A stretch of DNA of 64,000 nucleotides from the NCBI GenBank assembly GCA_023105745.1, contig JALGQZ010000015.1, positions 22,177,499 through 22,241,498 of the forward strand, written 5' to 3'. Origin of the DNA: Austropuccinia psidii. Taxonomy: Eukaryota > Basidiomycota > Pucciniomycetes > Pucciniales > Sphaerophragmiaceae. Shown here in pieces: positions 31,201 through 43,080 of this stretch; position 1 is the first letter of the stretch, and every line of letters starts with the position of its first letter. The notes under the pieces were generated by a model that had not been told where the DNA came from, did not search any database, and saw nothing but the letters and a program-made list of their open reading frames with translations. Position numbers and translations under genes: made by a program.

Positions 31201-31986
31201 TTATGACTTATCATCTGCATTGTCTTCAATTATTTCATCTTTTTCAACATCAGGTTCCTTTTCAATATAAATTTCATTGATTTTCCCCTTCTTTGGACAT
31301 GTATTGGCTAAATGGGTGGTGCTTTGGCAAATATGGCAATTTCTGACTGTGTCTGCAGATTTATACTTAATATTATTAGAATTTTCTTTGGGGTTTTTAT
31401 CCACAGAATCTTTCCAAGGTGTATTAAACCTTGTTTTGAGATTCACCCTACTAGAAACAATTTTGGTTCTAGTGGTTACTTCTTCCAATATATTGATAAT
31501 ATCCTTTGCTGAATATTTTTCAGTAGTCCTGCTTTTGATAGAATGCTCTAAGTCACCTCCACATTGTCTCGGAATTTTCCTATGGATCATAAATTCTGAC
31601 ATGTCAGGATATAATGCGGTTAATCTGTCTTTTTGTTGGCAAAACCATGGTAAGGCTTTGTCTTTATCAGAATTAAATTTGGCAGATTCAAAGGCTGTTT
31701 CAACTTTAAACCTCCAAGCATCATTTTCCCATTTGTTAATGATTTGGGTTTTCCACCAAGTCCAACTCTGGTGTCCATGAGCCTGTCTTATTTTGATGTA
31801 CCATCTGTGAGCTGATCTGGTAAACAAGTTCTTAAATCGGGCTGTTACCAATCTGTCTGGTAATTCAAAATCCTCTTTGATCATGTCAATACCTCTAATG
31901 AATTCCATATGGTCATACTCTCCTTCTGCACTGAAGTGAGGCCATTCTTTAAGTTTTGGAACTTCTTTCAAGAGTGCTTGGCCCAT
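31201..31986 (-). pseudogene. gag: Gypsy-A Gag, central domain and zinc knuckle
   Basis: Gag core of about 261 codons (LKEWPHFSAEGEYDHMEFIRG, then HRWYIKIRQAHGHQSW, then ALPWFCQQKDRLTALYP). The zinc knuckle CHICQSTTHLANTC has standard CX2CX4HX4C spacing but lacks the usual Gly. It is followed by an acidic tail ending DDKS and a TAA at 31201-31203. The pol frame continues directly beyond that stop in the same phase, so the stop is either a mutation or a readthrough point. 31987-32034 links it in frame to the N-terminal gag part. Confidence 0.88.
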
Positions 31987-32034
31987 TGATGGTTCTAAGT
32001 TATGAAAAGAAGTAGAAAATTAATTTTTTAACTG

Positions 32035-32736
32035 TTAATTTTCAATATCCAATACTTGTGGATTGGGAATTCTTGCATCTTCATTTTGATTCAGAGGTGT
32101 AGACATTCTTGGTAAAGTGTTTAGCAGTTGTTCAATATCATTCATTTTACTGTTATTACACCTTTGTGAGTTTCTTAACTCATGTTGTAAGCTTTGTATA
32201 GAGTCTATGACATTCTTTTTATGATCATCCTTTTTATATGTAAGCTCATTCCATAATTCTGTTTGTTTAGTATTATCAGATATAACTTTATTTAACTTTA
32301 TTGTTAATTTTGATATTTCCTCTCTTGAGGTATCAAAATGCTTTTTCAAGGCAACTGTATTGGTCTTTACTTCTGCAAATGATTTTGAAATATCATCAAG
32401 AGCTTTTTTATTATCTTCTTTGATAGTATCAATAGCTTGTTTTATTCTTGTTTCAATTATGTCATCAATATTGAATTTAGAATATTTGTCTGTTAATTCT
32501 TTAGTAATGGCAGATTGTTCATTTATCTTAATGCCAAAAGAATTATCATTATTGGATGTTTTGATTGTTCTTAAAACTCTTTCAAAGAATTTAAGTTTAT
32601 AATTTATTTGGCTCAGACTCAAGTTATTTGTTTTAAGATTGTCACAAATTGATGTATTCTTATCAGAAGGATGACTTTTTATGTCAATAATAGCTTTATA
32701 CAACTCTGGAATACAGTTAAAAGTATCAGAAATCAT
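32035..32736 (-). pseudogene. gag: Gypsy-A Gag N-terminal coiled-coil region
   Basis: About 233 codons beginning MISDTFNCIPELYKAI, rich in Lys, Glu, Asp, Asn and Leu with heptad-like spacing (RIKQAIDTIKEDNKKALDD). This is typical of the predicted coiled coil at the front of these gags. It is in frame with the gag core; a single TAA at 32035-32037 separates them. Its ATG overlaps the upstream ORF stop as ATGA (32733-32736), the same overlap as at 5190-5193 and 40278-40281. Confidence 0.8.
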
Positions 32737-33331
32737 TTTTGATATTTTACTCTGGCTTCCTCCTTCTTTTGTAATTCCATCATGGTTCTGGCCATCTGAA
32801 ATACATTTTCCATGGCATCCTGTTGAATCTTTGGGATTCTGTAGCCCTGGCTGTAAGGTTTTGGGGCTGGTGCCTTCCCTTGGCCCTTTTTGGAGCTTGT
32901 GGCTGCTTTTTCATGTTGGAAGTGCTGGTGCTGGCCACTGGGGCTGTTTTTGGCACTGGTTTGGGTGGTGGAGGGTTGTTTTTCCTCCATTCTAGTGTCA
33001 AAAGCATCAAGTCTTTCTTCTCCATCAATGGATGCCATCCATTGAGCAATTTGCAAGTATTGGGATGGCCCAGGAATTTTTGCACAGTCACCTAAGAATT
33101 CATGCAATTCTTCCACAGGTCTACAAGGATCTGGTACTCCTTGAACTGAAGTGCATTGTTGTATGCACTGTGGCTGGCTTTGTATATGTCCACTGAGGCT
33201 TGTTGTGGCGGTGTCAGCTCCTTTTGAAGGTAAAATGGTATCATCAGCTTCAGAATGACCCATTTCAGTTGTTTGGGAGTCATCAACTGACCCTTTTCCT
33301 TCTGTACCTGATTGGCCTCTGCCATAATCAT
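32733..33331 (-). pseudogene. Gypsy-A ORF1/gag overlap zone, frameshifted
   Basis: The ORF1 frame is open from about 33331 (MAEANQVQKEKGQ, then FYLQKELTPPQQASVDIYK), has one stop near 33092, reopens as a GWHPLMEKK segment with NNPPPPKPVPKT to about 32880, then shifts. The other frame (33263, SEADDTILPSKGAD) is also open and, because of a one-base loss near 32880, runs into the ORF1 ending YRIPKIQQDAMENVF and stops at 32733. Compared with the cleaner copy at 4639-5193 this copy therefore carries a stop and a shift in ORF1. Confidence 0.65.
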
Positions 33332-33349
33332 GTCTATTACCTTTCTGAC

Positions 33350-33413
33350 CTGGTTGAATGCATAATTATGGTTAAAAAGACTTAAAATAGTAATTTTACG
33401 TCAAAAAACTTAC
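33350..33413 (-). other. Candidate 64-nt intron in Gypsy-A leader
   Basis: GTAAGTTTTTTGA start and TTCAACCAG end on the minus strand, matching the candidate intron at 4515-4579. Splicing here joins the upstream exon to the gag frame (QKGNRHDYGRGQSGTEGKG). Confidence 0.45.
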
Positions 33414-33633
33414 TATTGGCCAAATATTTGGCTTTCTGAATAGTATTACTTATTTCCAAGTTGACTAATTCAGAAGAAATTGGCTCTGGTTGAATATTCT
33501 GAGTCACAATAATAGTACTAGTATGATCAGAATTAACAGTACTGGAAGGAATAATGCTGGTTACTGTTGAGGCTGTTTCAATGTTTTCTTGTCTTACCAC
33601 ATTGTCAGACACTAAAATCAATGATAAAACCAA
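33414..33633 (-). CDS. Gypsy-A leader exon (tentative)
   Basis: Homologous to 4295-4514 and open in the same frame (SDNVVRQENIETAST). It is conserved between two diverged copies but has no recognisable domain. Confidence 0.35.
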
Positions 33634-33817
33634 TTAATTAAGTAAAAAAAAGGATATTTCAAAAAGGAATTAAAATATAAGCCTCACTTATAATATTAGC
33701 AAAAATATTTTTTTTATTGATTTTTTGAATTAGAAGTATTTTTTATATGTTTTGAAATTTTCCAATAGAAGAAAAAAGATTTGAAAAGAGTAAAAAAATA
33801 TGTCACAGGTAAAATAT

Positions 33818-33833
33818 CATGGCTGGGCCCCCA
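33818..33833 (-). promoter_or_regulatory. Putative primer-binding site of Gypsy-A
   Basis: TGGGGGCCCAGCCATG on the minus strand, two bases after the LTR end. It begins TGG as expected for pairing with a tRNA 3' CCA. The tRNA is not identified. Confidence 0.6.
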
Positions 33834-33835
33834 AA

Positions 33836-35661
33836 TGTAAGGTGTGGATATGAAACTTTGATTAAAAATCAAGTACTTTTGCTGGCCTCAAAATTTGTAT
33901 GAGGTAAAAATCAATTAAAAATAGTAAGAAATTTTATTTTGAAGATAAAATGCGCCAATTTTATTGTTTATAACTTTATTAGTAGAAAACAATAATAATA
34001 TAAAGATTTATTGTTTTACCAACAATAAACATTTATCCAAAAATACTCTACAAGAGATATTTAAGGCTACAAAAGAAATTTCTTCCAGAACAATTTCAAT
34101 TGTAATTAATTGAGCAAAGAACTGCAAGCAATTAATTAAAGAACAAAGTCTTCAAAAAGAATATTAAAGAGAAAACACGCCCAAAAGTGACCACAGTGAA
34201 TTTGGAAACAAAGTGACAAAGTTTACAGTGATGAAAGATGTTTTAATTCACTTTTGGGGTGGTTCAGGGGTAAAAATGATTATAAAAGTTACGAACAGTG
34301 ATTATAATGATTTTTTAACGTGGTTAAAAGGTTTAAAATGATTTGATAAAGGTTGTTGGAATTTTTTATTGATTTTTTTAACAATGTTTAAACTAATCAT
34401 AAAAGGAAAAGATTCTAACATGAAGAAAAAAGTGTGGCAAAGAAGACATTCTTTTATAGCCATCAGTTTTCTAACTCCAAAAGTATAATTTACTCTTGTC
34501 AGTCGTGAAAAACATTCTGAAAACAGAAAAGCCAATTATGGCATCATTGAAACCTGGTTTAGACCAAAAAAGGGCTGGTTTAAGCTATTTTTAGCCATTT
34601 TAGACCCTTAAATCAGCCATTACTATAGCAATACCTGCCCTAGAGCCTTCAAAACACGTCAGAATGTGTGTAAGAGACATAGAAACCAGTTGAAGCTGTT
34701 TTTACTATGATTGTTTTATCTTAAGGGTAGTTTTACCCTCTAGGAAACAGCTAAAACTACCCCAGTTGGTGTCAAAACCTCATCATCAATTGAGTCCACA
34801 GACCCTGTAACTCAATTCCAGGCCAAAAGTGATGAACTTTTGCGTGAATTTTGACATCCCACGCCTGTCATCAAGGATTTTGGGGGTCTAGCTCCCCCTT
34901 AGAGCTGGAGTTCCTTTTCCCCCCCAAATTTAATCTTTCCAATTTATTTTTCCTTTAATTCCTCATCATGTATTATACTTATAGTTTACATATGTAATTA
35001 AATTCAATTGTACAGTACAATACAGTAATAATTGACACCTCATATGTAAATAAAATTTCACTTATGTAATAAACACAGACATTTTGACATTTCAATTGAA
35101 TTCAATTGAAAATACTTCAATTCCTCATAGCTTCTAAACTAAACACAACACCTCAATTTTAACACAAAAATTGATGGTTAACACCACATGTGGTGTGAAT
35201 TAAATTAAAGTTTTGAGGATTTTCAACTTTTGTATTGAAAATACTAAAAACTTAATTTAAGCTTATTTAGAGTTGAGTTACAAGAATTTCACTCAGAGGT
35301 GACCCCACCTGATTTTTTATGAGGAATCCAATGGTGAAATAATTTTTATGTGTTTATTTATTGGATAAAAAGTTATAATAATTCTTATTTAAGTTTTTTC
35401 CAAATTTATTTATTTTTTCACAATTTTGTTAAAATTTCATTTTTACTTAATTTTTTCAACTATAAATGTAATTTTACACCTACAAAATTTAATGTAATTT
35501 TATTTGTAAATTGTAATTAATTTCTGAAATTTGGATATAATTTTATATTTATATTTTGATTTTTATTTTAATAATATAAATAAACTTATTTTATTTATAT
35601 TTATATGTTAATTTTGTATTTGTGGTCTTTTGGGTATATGAAATTACCTCTAAGGCTCACA
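33836..35661 (-). repeat. Gypsy-A 5' LTR (1826 bp)
   Basis: Same termini as the copy at 22357-24168. The outer end is flanked by aaatc at 35662-35666, which matches 22352-22356. Confidence 0.93.
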
Positions 35662-35666
35662 AAATC

Positions 35667-36482
35667 CCTGTTTTTGCCAATAACCAATAATCCTTTCAAT
35701 CAATCAGACATTTTAAACTAGTAATATTTTATTAATTATCAAATATTGCTATCAAAGTAATTTCTTAAGTATTTTATTCTTTATTAATCTTCATTTGAGG
35801 CATTGAAATCATGGAAATCAGATTCTTGTTGTAATCAATTATAATATATTTTATGATATAAAGTTATTGTCTTAAATAATCTTTTAAAAATCCACAAATT
35901 CCTCTTAAAAACTCTTAAATAATTTTTTATCATAAAAGAGTTGTTTTTATCTTTAAAATTGTGTTTTTTGCATGCTTTTACCTCATAAACCTTATTTAAT
36001 ATAATAACCGTTTTTTCTAAATTTTTGTATTCAATAAATATTATAAGCAAGTTTCCCCCAAAATGATATATATTCTTCATCTATTATTAGTTTTTTATAT
36101 AGAGTTTTTGTATAGGAATTAGCTCTGCACAGTGTGAAATAATTTAATTTACAAATAATATTTATGTACTATTCATAAATGGTTCAATATTTTCATTTTG
36201 CATTTGTAATTGTCCAATTAAAAGCTTTACACTTCCCATTGGTATATTTTGCCATGACTATAACAATAACAGAATAATTATAATTCATTATAATTATTAA
36301 TATTTTTATTATTATTAAATTATTTCATAATAATTCAATCCTTTTTTTCTGTATAAATTTTTTTAATAATTATACTAATTTTTGGTTATAATATTTCATT
36401 ATATTATATTTTCTACTGAGGAAAGTCCTAGTACTCTTGATATTTCATACTATTATCAAGAGCTTCAGAGACAAGCCTTACT
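35667..36482 (+). repeat. Solo LTR of Gypsy-D type, second part
   Basis: Continuation of 21030-22356 after the Gypsy-A insertion. It ends CAAGCCTTACT, with the terminal base probably mutated from A, just before the duplication atgtg at 36483-36487. It is extremely AT-rich; no gene seen. Confidence 0.7.
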
Positions 36483-36487
36483 ATGTG

Positions 36488-36716
36488 GCTTCAAAAAATT
36501 GCAAGACAGATATATTTTCCAATTTAGAATATATCTGTATTCTAATGATACAGAACTTTAGATCTTTATGTGCTCTACTCTTTTTTATGCTTTAAAGTAC
36601 AGCTTTATATGTATATAGCGTAGATACAGAGGGTTCTTTGGACTGATATTCTCAAAAATCCTGTATTTTTGGTTATAAACATTTGAACAATGATTGCTTT
36701 GCTAATTTTGGAGAGA
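36488..36716 (-). repeat. C2 5' LTR, outer fragment
   Basis: Resumes the C2 LTR exactly where it stopped at 21029 (atgtg then gcttcaaaaa, as at 6495). It loses similarity near 36716, so roughly the first 650 bases of this LTR are missing. Confidence 0.7.
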
Positions 36717-39700
36717 GAGGGGGGAATACCAGGATATTAAAAAGCTGATTGAGATTAATTGAAAGTAGATATTGAACAAGATGGGGAGCAGTCTCACCTG
36801 AAAGAGGATACAGAGTATCCTCAATTACTGAATTATTCAACAAAACTCAACAAGAAGGTGGAATAAGAAACATGACAAATTACACAAGCTTCATTGGGGA
36901 AAATGAAGCAATCATCACTTACCTTAAAAGATACAAATATACTCAAGGTGCTACCAATTATAATCAAGAAATATTGTCCAGCCTTTCACCAAGTGTTCAA
37001 TAGTCAATTTAGAAAGAAATGGTCAAAGAAAGAGCTATGGTTCAAGCCTTGGATGGTGGCTACATCATTCCAAGATCGGATATCTTGAAATTATAAATTG
37101 AACAGGAATTTCAGGCTAAGGTACTTATCAAACAAGAAGAGTTTTATAAATCAGAACCTCCAGAAAAGAACACAATATTTTAATATTAAAGCTTGGTGAA
37201 ATCCTTAAAACAAGTGAGGGAATTTACCCATAAAATCAAGAATCCTCCACAACCAGACCCTTAACAAAAGATTGAAGGAAAAGAATCTTCAAAAGAATTT
37301 TTAAATCAGCTAAAAACATTATAAGAAGCCTTTAATACACCAAGAAGGAACTGGAACAATAATCAGGACCAAAGATTCCCTTAAAATAATCAGCCATAAA
37401 GGCCGAGGAATCCCCTACCACCATTTTCATGTAGTTACCAGCCATACATACCAGTTCAAATGGCTCCAAGACCACTATCAAAATGTGCTTGCTGTAAGGA
37501 AGAAGGAAACTCAGCAACTAGACGCACTCACCTTTCCAACCAAGGAGCATTTTACCTATATTCCAATTTCAAGAGAGTACCTGTGGAAGGAAATTAAATG
37601 TCCAAAGACATGGTAAAAACTTTTGAAAAGAACAAGAAGAGATCAATAAAAGATTCATGGATAAAACTAGTATCAAACTAAAACCAGAAGAGGATGTTGA
37701 GTCCAGTGAAAAGAAATCAGAAGATAAATAAACCCCAAATTTCACAGGTGAAATATTGGTAAAATTGCAAACCACCTACCATTTCCTCAGCCAATGAACC
37801 TATTTAATAACACCTTGGCCTGAGTCAGACCAAACAATGAATGGCAAGACAAGCACCAAATTTAGCGCCAAAGAAGAATGAAGCTATTCCAGGAACCTAT
37901 ATTGAATAAGAGAAAGAAGAAGAAAGAGTCCTAGAAGCAATAAATTCCAAAAAAAGACCAACCTCAGAAGGAGATTGGAAATATTGAAAATATAAATGAA
38001 GATGAAGAAATCCCCAGATAAGAAAATAAGCTCAGAAAAATCAAAGGAAACAAGTTTAAGACAAACCAGAAATTGAAAAAATCATCAAAAAAATTATGCA
38101 ACAAAAGATTAACCTCACCATTGAGGAAAGGTTGCAGATGTTACTCAGTTTTTTGTATAAACTACAGGAATTATAAGAAAAAGACAAGAATATTGGATAT
38201 CTCAACGAAATGGATCTTCAATAAATACTATTAACATTAGGATTTAAATAAATACAAAAGCCCAAGATTAATTATGCCTGTCCTTTGGTATTTATCAAAA
38301 TCTTTATTGGAAAAGAGGAGTACCCAATCCAAGAGTCAATTCACACTGGGGAAGAACTCAACTTCATACCAGAATAAATAGCCATAAAAGAATCACTAAA
38401 AACAAGACATCTGAACATGAACTTCAGAGGAATTGGGAGACATAATACTTCATTGGTTACACTTTCTATATTTCCTTCAATCATTTTGGCTTAAGGTTAA
38501 GAAACTCAAATACACTTCTTTATTTCAAAAGTATCTGTCCATACAGTACTTGGAAGACCCTTATTGGCAGAAAACAACATTAGGTTAGATTTTCCCCATA
38601 AAAAAGGTGAAAAAATCAGCTTTGAAGAGCCTGATGCAAGAGGATTGTGCATTCCAATATGCAAACCTCAAAGAACTGGATGGAAAACTGGTTGTCCTAG
38701 AGGAATGGATCTATGCAATATGGAAAAATTGGTCGGAAATACCTAAAGAAAGATGTTTCAAACAGAAAAAAGAGACAATTCCATGATCAATTTGACCAAG
38801 AGGACACAAGAGCTACTTCTATCTCCAAATAGTGATGAATTTGGTTCCAAATTAGAAAACACCAAATGAAACAAAAATCTCAAAAGAAAATCTCAATACC
38901 TTTCCTCTGGAGATGAATCACCCAAAATAATTTATTGATAATTCAGAAATATGTCCGATTCTGGTGGGTGGAAAGAAAAAAATCAAAGGAAAACCTTTCA
39001 AAACTAAAAACAAAAGGAGTAAAGTCATGTTTAGTGAACATAATGAGCTTTCACATGAATAAATTATAAATTAAGCTTAAAAAGACCTCAAAATTATGGA
39101 ATAAAGATACAAAAGCCCAAAACCGTTACAACTTCTTAGATAGACAATTGCACAGCCAAGAAGAACCTTATGAATGGAAATGGGAAAACAATGAATTCAT
39201 CCAGCAACCTCTAAATGGAGAAGAAGAAACAGACTCCAAACTATAAAATCAATTCAATGACATTTACATTCTATACATCACCTTTGAGGACATTTTTGGG
39301 GATGAAGCTCAAAAAACTTTGTGTGAAGACAAATATTTACATCACCTTCCAGGAGCAAATTTGAACAATATCCAATTTTTGGAGTTATTAACTGAAGGCT
39401 GATTTAAAGGAAACCTGGGAAATCAATTCTGGGATAAAACATTTGCAATGGTAATCTTACCAAGAAGTGGAATCTACTTCAAGAAAATTTGAGTCCAATG
39501 TTACCTTGGATTGAATGGATCAAAATATCAAACTTGAAAACTGAAGTGGTTTGGAGATGGATATATATTCAGTAATGGAGGCTGATGGTGGTCAGAATTT
39601 CCATAAGTGCCAGAAATAAAAGATACAATAAGAGGATCTCAATACTCCATTCAATCAGATGAAAGTGGACTCAGAAGTAGAATCAATTTCTCATAAGGGA

Positions 39701-39909
39701 AAATCAAGGGCATAATCCCCAGTGGAAAAGAATCCACACAAGGAAGTGCTATATCCCAAAGGAAAGTCTCAAAAATTACTATAATATCTGGGCCAGAGTT
39801 GAAACTACATATGAGTAACTCCAACAGGTAAAAGTCACGTTCAGAGGGCTCAAATAGACATATACATGGGCAAGTACAAGCAGTACTACACAGTGTAAAA
39901 GGACAAGGA
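36717..39909 (+). pseudogene. Eroded gag/retropepsin-type element (family F)
   Basis: Heavily mutated coding sequence with many stops. A decayed zinc knuckle is visible near 37480-37520 (KCACCKEEGNSATR). A retropepsin domain lies at about 38260-38740, with IGKEEYPI, a mutated catalytic site HTGEELNFIPE (Asp lost), NMNFRGIGRH, VHTVLGRPLLAENNIRLDF and RLCIPIC-like wording (here GLCIPICKP). This combination belongs to gag-protease proteins I recall from rust-fungus retroelements. Downstream sequence to 39909 has gene-like composition in broken frames that runs into the next element. It is unclear whether this is a separate element or the front of the Gypsy-D copy. Confidence 0.6.
38260..38740 (+). 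pseudogene. Retropepsin-like domain, catalytic Asp lost
   Basis: Pattern of an aspartic protease half: residues before a TG-E-LN-IPE motif, a flap region (GIGRH), and the Ile/Val-Leu-Gly motif VLGRPLLA. The expected DTG reads HTG, and internal stops interrupt. It lies about 1.2 kb upstream of ORF1/gag of the following element, which has its own protease at about 41890. Confidence 0.65.
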
Positions 39910-40281
39910 TTGGGAAATTTTGCCACAGATCCACCAAGGAGTGATGAACTTCTGGAATATCCTGAAAAAGTTTCTCAAGGAGGAGGAAATGGTGAGATAC
40001 TCCAATGGATAGAATCGACTATCATCCAAACCTCAAATCAACAATACAAAGGGGTATCATGCCAAAAAGAAGGAGGAAAGCAAGGAAGAAGCCCCAGTAG
40101 CTTCTACCAGCAAGCTTCAAGTCAACCAACTTCCCCAAGAAGGGAAGAAGAACAAGACAAAGAATTGAAGGAACCATATTCCCTAAGGTACAGGATTCCA
40201 AAAATCCAAAATGATGCCATGGACAATGTCTTTAAAATGGCCAAAATTTTTATGGAATTCAAGGACAAAGAGGAAAAATGA
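39910..40281 (+). CDS. Gypsy-D ORF1 C-terminal part (overlapping gag)
   Basis: Open frame of 123 codons ending YRIPKIQNDAMDNVFKMA, then FKDKEEK and TGA. The end is strongly similar to Gypsy-A ORF1 (5082-5193), and the stop again overlaps an ATG (ATGA, 40278-40281). The upstream part is acidic and Ser/Gln-rich (GGGNGEILQW, PSSFYQQASSQPTSP). The overlapping gag frame in the same stretch has two stops, so ORF1 is better preserved here. Confidence 0.55.
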   Translation: MGNFATDPPRSDELLEYPEKVSQGGGNGEILQWIESTIIQTSNQQYKGVSCQKEGGKQGRSPSSFYQQASSQPTSPRREEEQDKELKEPYSLRYRIPKIQNDAMDNVFKMAKIFMEFKDKEEK

Positions 40282-41680
40282 ATGAGACAACCCCATTTCC
40301 CAAAGAGATAAATTTGTCTCCTGATGTTGTAAATACTTTCACAGAAATTTGAAATAGGATTTTACCTCTTAAAGAAATTAAAAATGGTTTATTATCTTTA
40401 CAATAAATAAATAATAATTTATCATATTCAACAAAAGTTGTAAAATTGAATTTATTGTTGAAAATAATAAATCAAAAGGTTCAATTGACAATACTCAAAA
40501 ATTAATACAAGGACAACGGGAATTTTATAGATACATCAGAGATATGAAAGAAAAAACTTTGATAATCAATTATGATGTGGGTATCGATAATATTACAGAA
40601 AAATTAAACAAATTAAGTTTATGCGTAGAAAGATTTGAAGAAAATACTTCATCACACCAAAAATTACTTCTAGCCCATGTGGAAAAAGGTGATGAAGCAA
40701 GAATGAATCTGAAAGATGAATTTCAAAGTAAAATCAGGCTTATTACTGAAAGAATGGATAAAATAAATGAGGCTAACTTAAAAATGCCAAAGTTATCAAC
40801 ACCATTTTCTCACATAAGAATTCCTGTTAAACCAAAAGAAGAAATAACAAATCCATTCATAACATACTTGAGTCATCAAGACAATAACCAATTCTTAATG
40901 AAGGAAGAGCCTCAATTGAAAGAATGGCCAACATTTAAAGGGGATGGTGAATATGACCATATTTCATTTATTAAAACAATTGACATGTTGCAAAAACATT
41001 ATGATATATTAGATGAATTAATCACAGCCAGATTACACTCACTATTTGGGAAACATTCAAAAACATGGTATTATGGAATAAGGGAAACAAATGGCAAAAA
41101 CACCTGGTCTTGGTTGAAAAAAGAAATAATCACCAAGTGTGCTAATGATTACTGGGGGTAAAAAATAGAGAATGCATTTAAAAATTCCTTCTTTGACCCG
41201 GACAAGGATAAACCTTTGACTTGGTCCCTAAAACAAGTTGAAAAATTAAATGCACTGTATCCAGAAATGTCACCAAAAATGGTACACATGAAAATACTTA
41301 AGAAATTTAGAGGATAATTGGAAAATTCCCTGAGAAGCAGGTGTATAGAACCATGCTTCACAGAATATTATATCAACGCACTAGAAGACATAGTTACAAG
41401 GACAAAAATTGGGAGAACGTGGAAAAAATTGGACATTAAAAGTTGAGATAAACCATTTATAAAGAAAGATAAACCAAGATAACCTTTCAAGCCCAATACA
41501 TCCAACAGTAATGAGCAAAGAAAGTTCCACAAATGTGAAGGTACTGAACACTTAGCCAATAATCACCTTAAAACAGCAAAAATCAATGAAATTGTGGAAA
41601 CAGGAGACCACAATTACAAAGAAGGCAAATCTGACTCTGAAAAGGACATTGAAGAATCAGAAACTTCTAAAAGTGATTAA
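40278..41680 (+). pseudogene. gag: Gypsy-D Gag
   Basis: From the ATG overlapping the ORF1 stop (MNETTPFPKEINLSPDVVN). It has shifts and stops to about 40540, then is open at 40544-41161 with a coiled-coil-like front (NITEKLNKLSLCVERFEE) and a gag core (LKEWPTFKGDGEYDHISFIK and TWYYGIRETNGKNTWSW). Further broken gag sequence follows to about 41400, then a damaged zinc knuckle near 41525-41570 (KCEGTEHLANNH) and an acidic tail. It ends at TAA 41678-41680, after which the pol frame continues in phase. Confidence 0.82.
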
Positions 41681-43080
41681 ATTAACATAATTAATGCACA
41701 ATTTAATAATATTGATTTAATATATGAAGTACTGAATATCAATTATAACTTACCACAAGTTGGAACATCTCACACAAACCTGACAAGCATACAAGATTCT
41801 AAATTGTATAGAACCAAACCATCAAAAGTAACGGGATATAAAGCTGGAAAATCAAGTATAAGTATTGTCATGGTGGAAAACCCAGAGGCAAAAGTGAACT
41901 TAGATAAAGAAGCATATTGTACTTATGTTGGTAACAGTTATTTGAAAACAATTGTACCAGATTGGGAAGTAAAACTTATACCAATACAAGGAGTCAAATT
42001 TAGTAGTGCAAGTGAATGAATGAAGCCCCTTGTAATAATTTACTTAACACTCATTTTTCCTCATCCTTCACAATGTATCAAATTGAAAGTAGAATCTTTT
42101 TATGGAATAGATATCTCTAACCAAAGATATAGATATTTTACCATAGGAGACAACAAAAGACAAAAATTTGGGTTCTTAAATAACAAAAAACAAATTACAG
42201 TTATTAAGAATGAAAAAAGAAAGCCAGAAAAGGATTTTTTTTCATAACTGAACAACTTAAAGAGGCAGAATTCAATCAATAATTAACAGAAAAAATGAAA
42301 CAAAAATTGATTGACCTCTTTTTGAAATATAAAAATGCCTTTTCAACTGACAAAGAGCCACTAGGTGCCATAATTGGACATGAGGTAGACATAATCCTTA
42401 ATGTGGAAAAACCTCATTTACATTTATGAAGAAGACCAGCTTACCCTGCTAGCCCAAGAGCTAGAGAAGCTTTAGAGGTACACATTAAAGAATTAATGGA
42501 CCTTGGAGTATTAAGGAAAGTAGGACATATTGAACAGGTAGAGGTCACTACACCTGTCATTATAACTTGGCATAATGGAAAATCAAGGATGGTAGGGGAC
42601 TTTAGAGCTCTAAACAACTATACTATCCCTGACAGATATCCAATACCCAGAATCTTTGAGACGTTAACAAAATTATCACAGGCTAAGTTCATCAAAGCCA
42701 TTGATGCTCTAAAGGATTTTCATCAGAATTTCTTAACAGGCAACGCCAAAATACTACTGCGGATAATAGTCTACTGTGGAATTTTTGAATATCTGAGGAT
42801 GCCATTTGGTATAAAAAATGCACCTTCCCAATATCAAATAATGATGAATACCATATTTCTTGAAGAATTTTCAGAAGGATGGTTGATTATCTATATTGAT
42901 GATATCATAGCTTGCTCAAAAACTTGGGATCGTCACTTAACACGACTAGAAAGATTCTTGCAAAAGATATTACAATGAAATATGAAAATCTCCTTGAAAA
43001 AGTGTCATTTTGCATACAGTGAACTGAAAGCACTAGGACATGTTGTCTCTGGACTAGGTTTGGGCATAGATAAGAGCAAA
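41681..43080 (+). pseudogene. pol: Gypsy-D protease and reverse transcriptase
   Basis: Protease near 41804-42019 with the catalytic site mutated (VNLDKEAYCTYVG, where DTG is expected). The region around [24 protein letters not shown] follows. RT is open at 42496-42978 with [21 protein letters not shown] and [14 protein letters not shown]. After ALGHVVSGLGLGIDKSK near 43080 the sequence jumps straight into the linker before integrase, so the RT connection and RNase H are deleted. Confidence 0.85.

Larger units (their letters stand above)
22357..35661 (-). mobile_element. Gypsy-A element, full length but broken
   Basis: 13.3-kb span bounded by a perfect 5-bp duplication aaatc (22352-22356 and 35662-35666) with LTRs at both ends. 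Removing the nested insertion leaves about 9.8 kb. The internal order on the minus strand is: primer site, leader exon, ORF1/gag overlap, gag, protease, RT, RNase H, integrase, polypurine tract. Inactivating changes include four in-frame stops, a frameshift in the ORF1 zone, an in-frame RT deletion and the insertion at 24317-27783. The LTRs differ clearly (around a tenth of positions in the first 150 bases by eye), so it is much older than Chromo-1. Confidence 0.92.
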
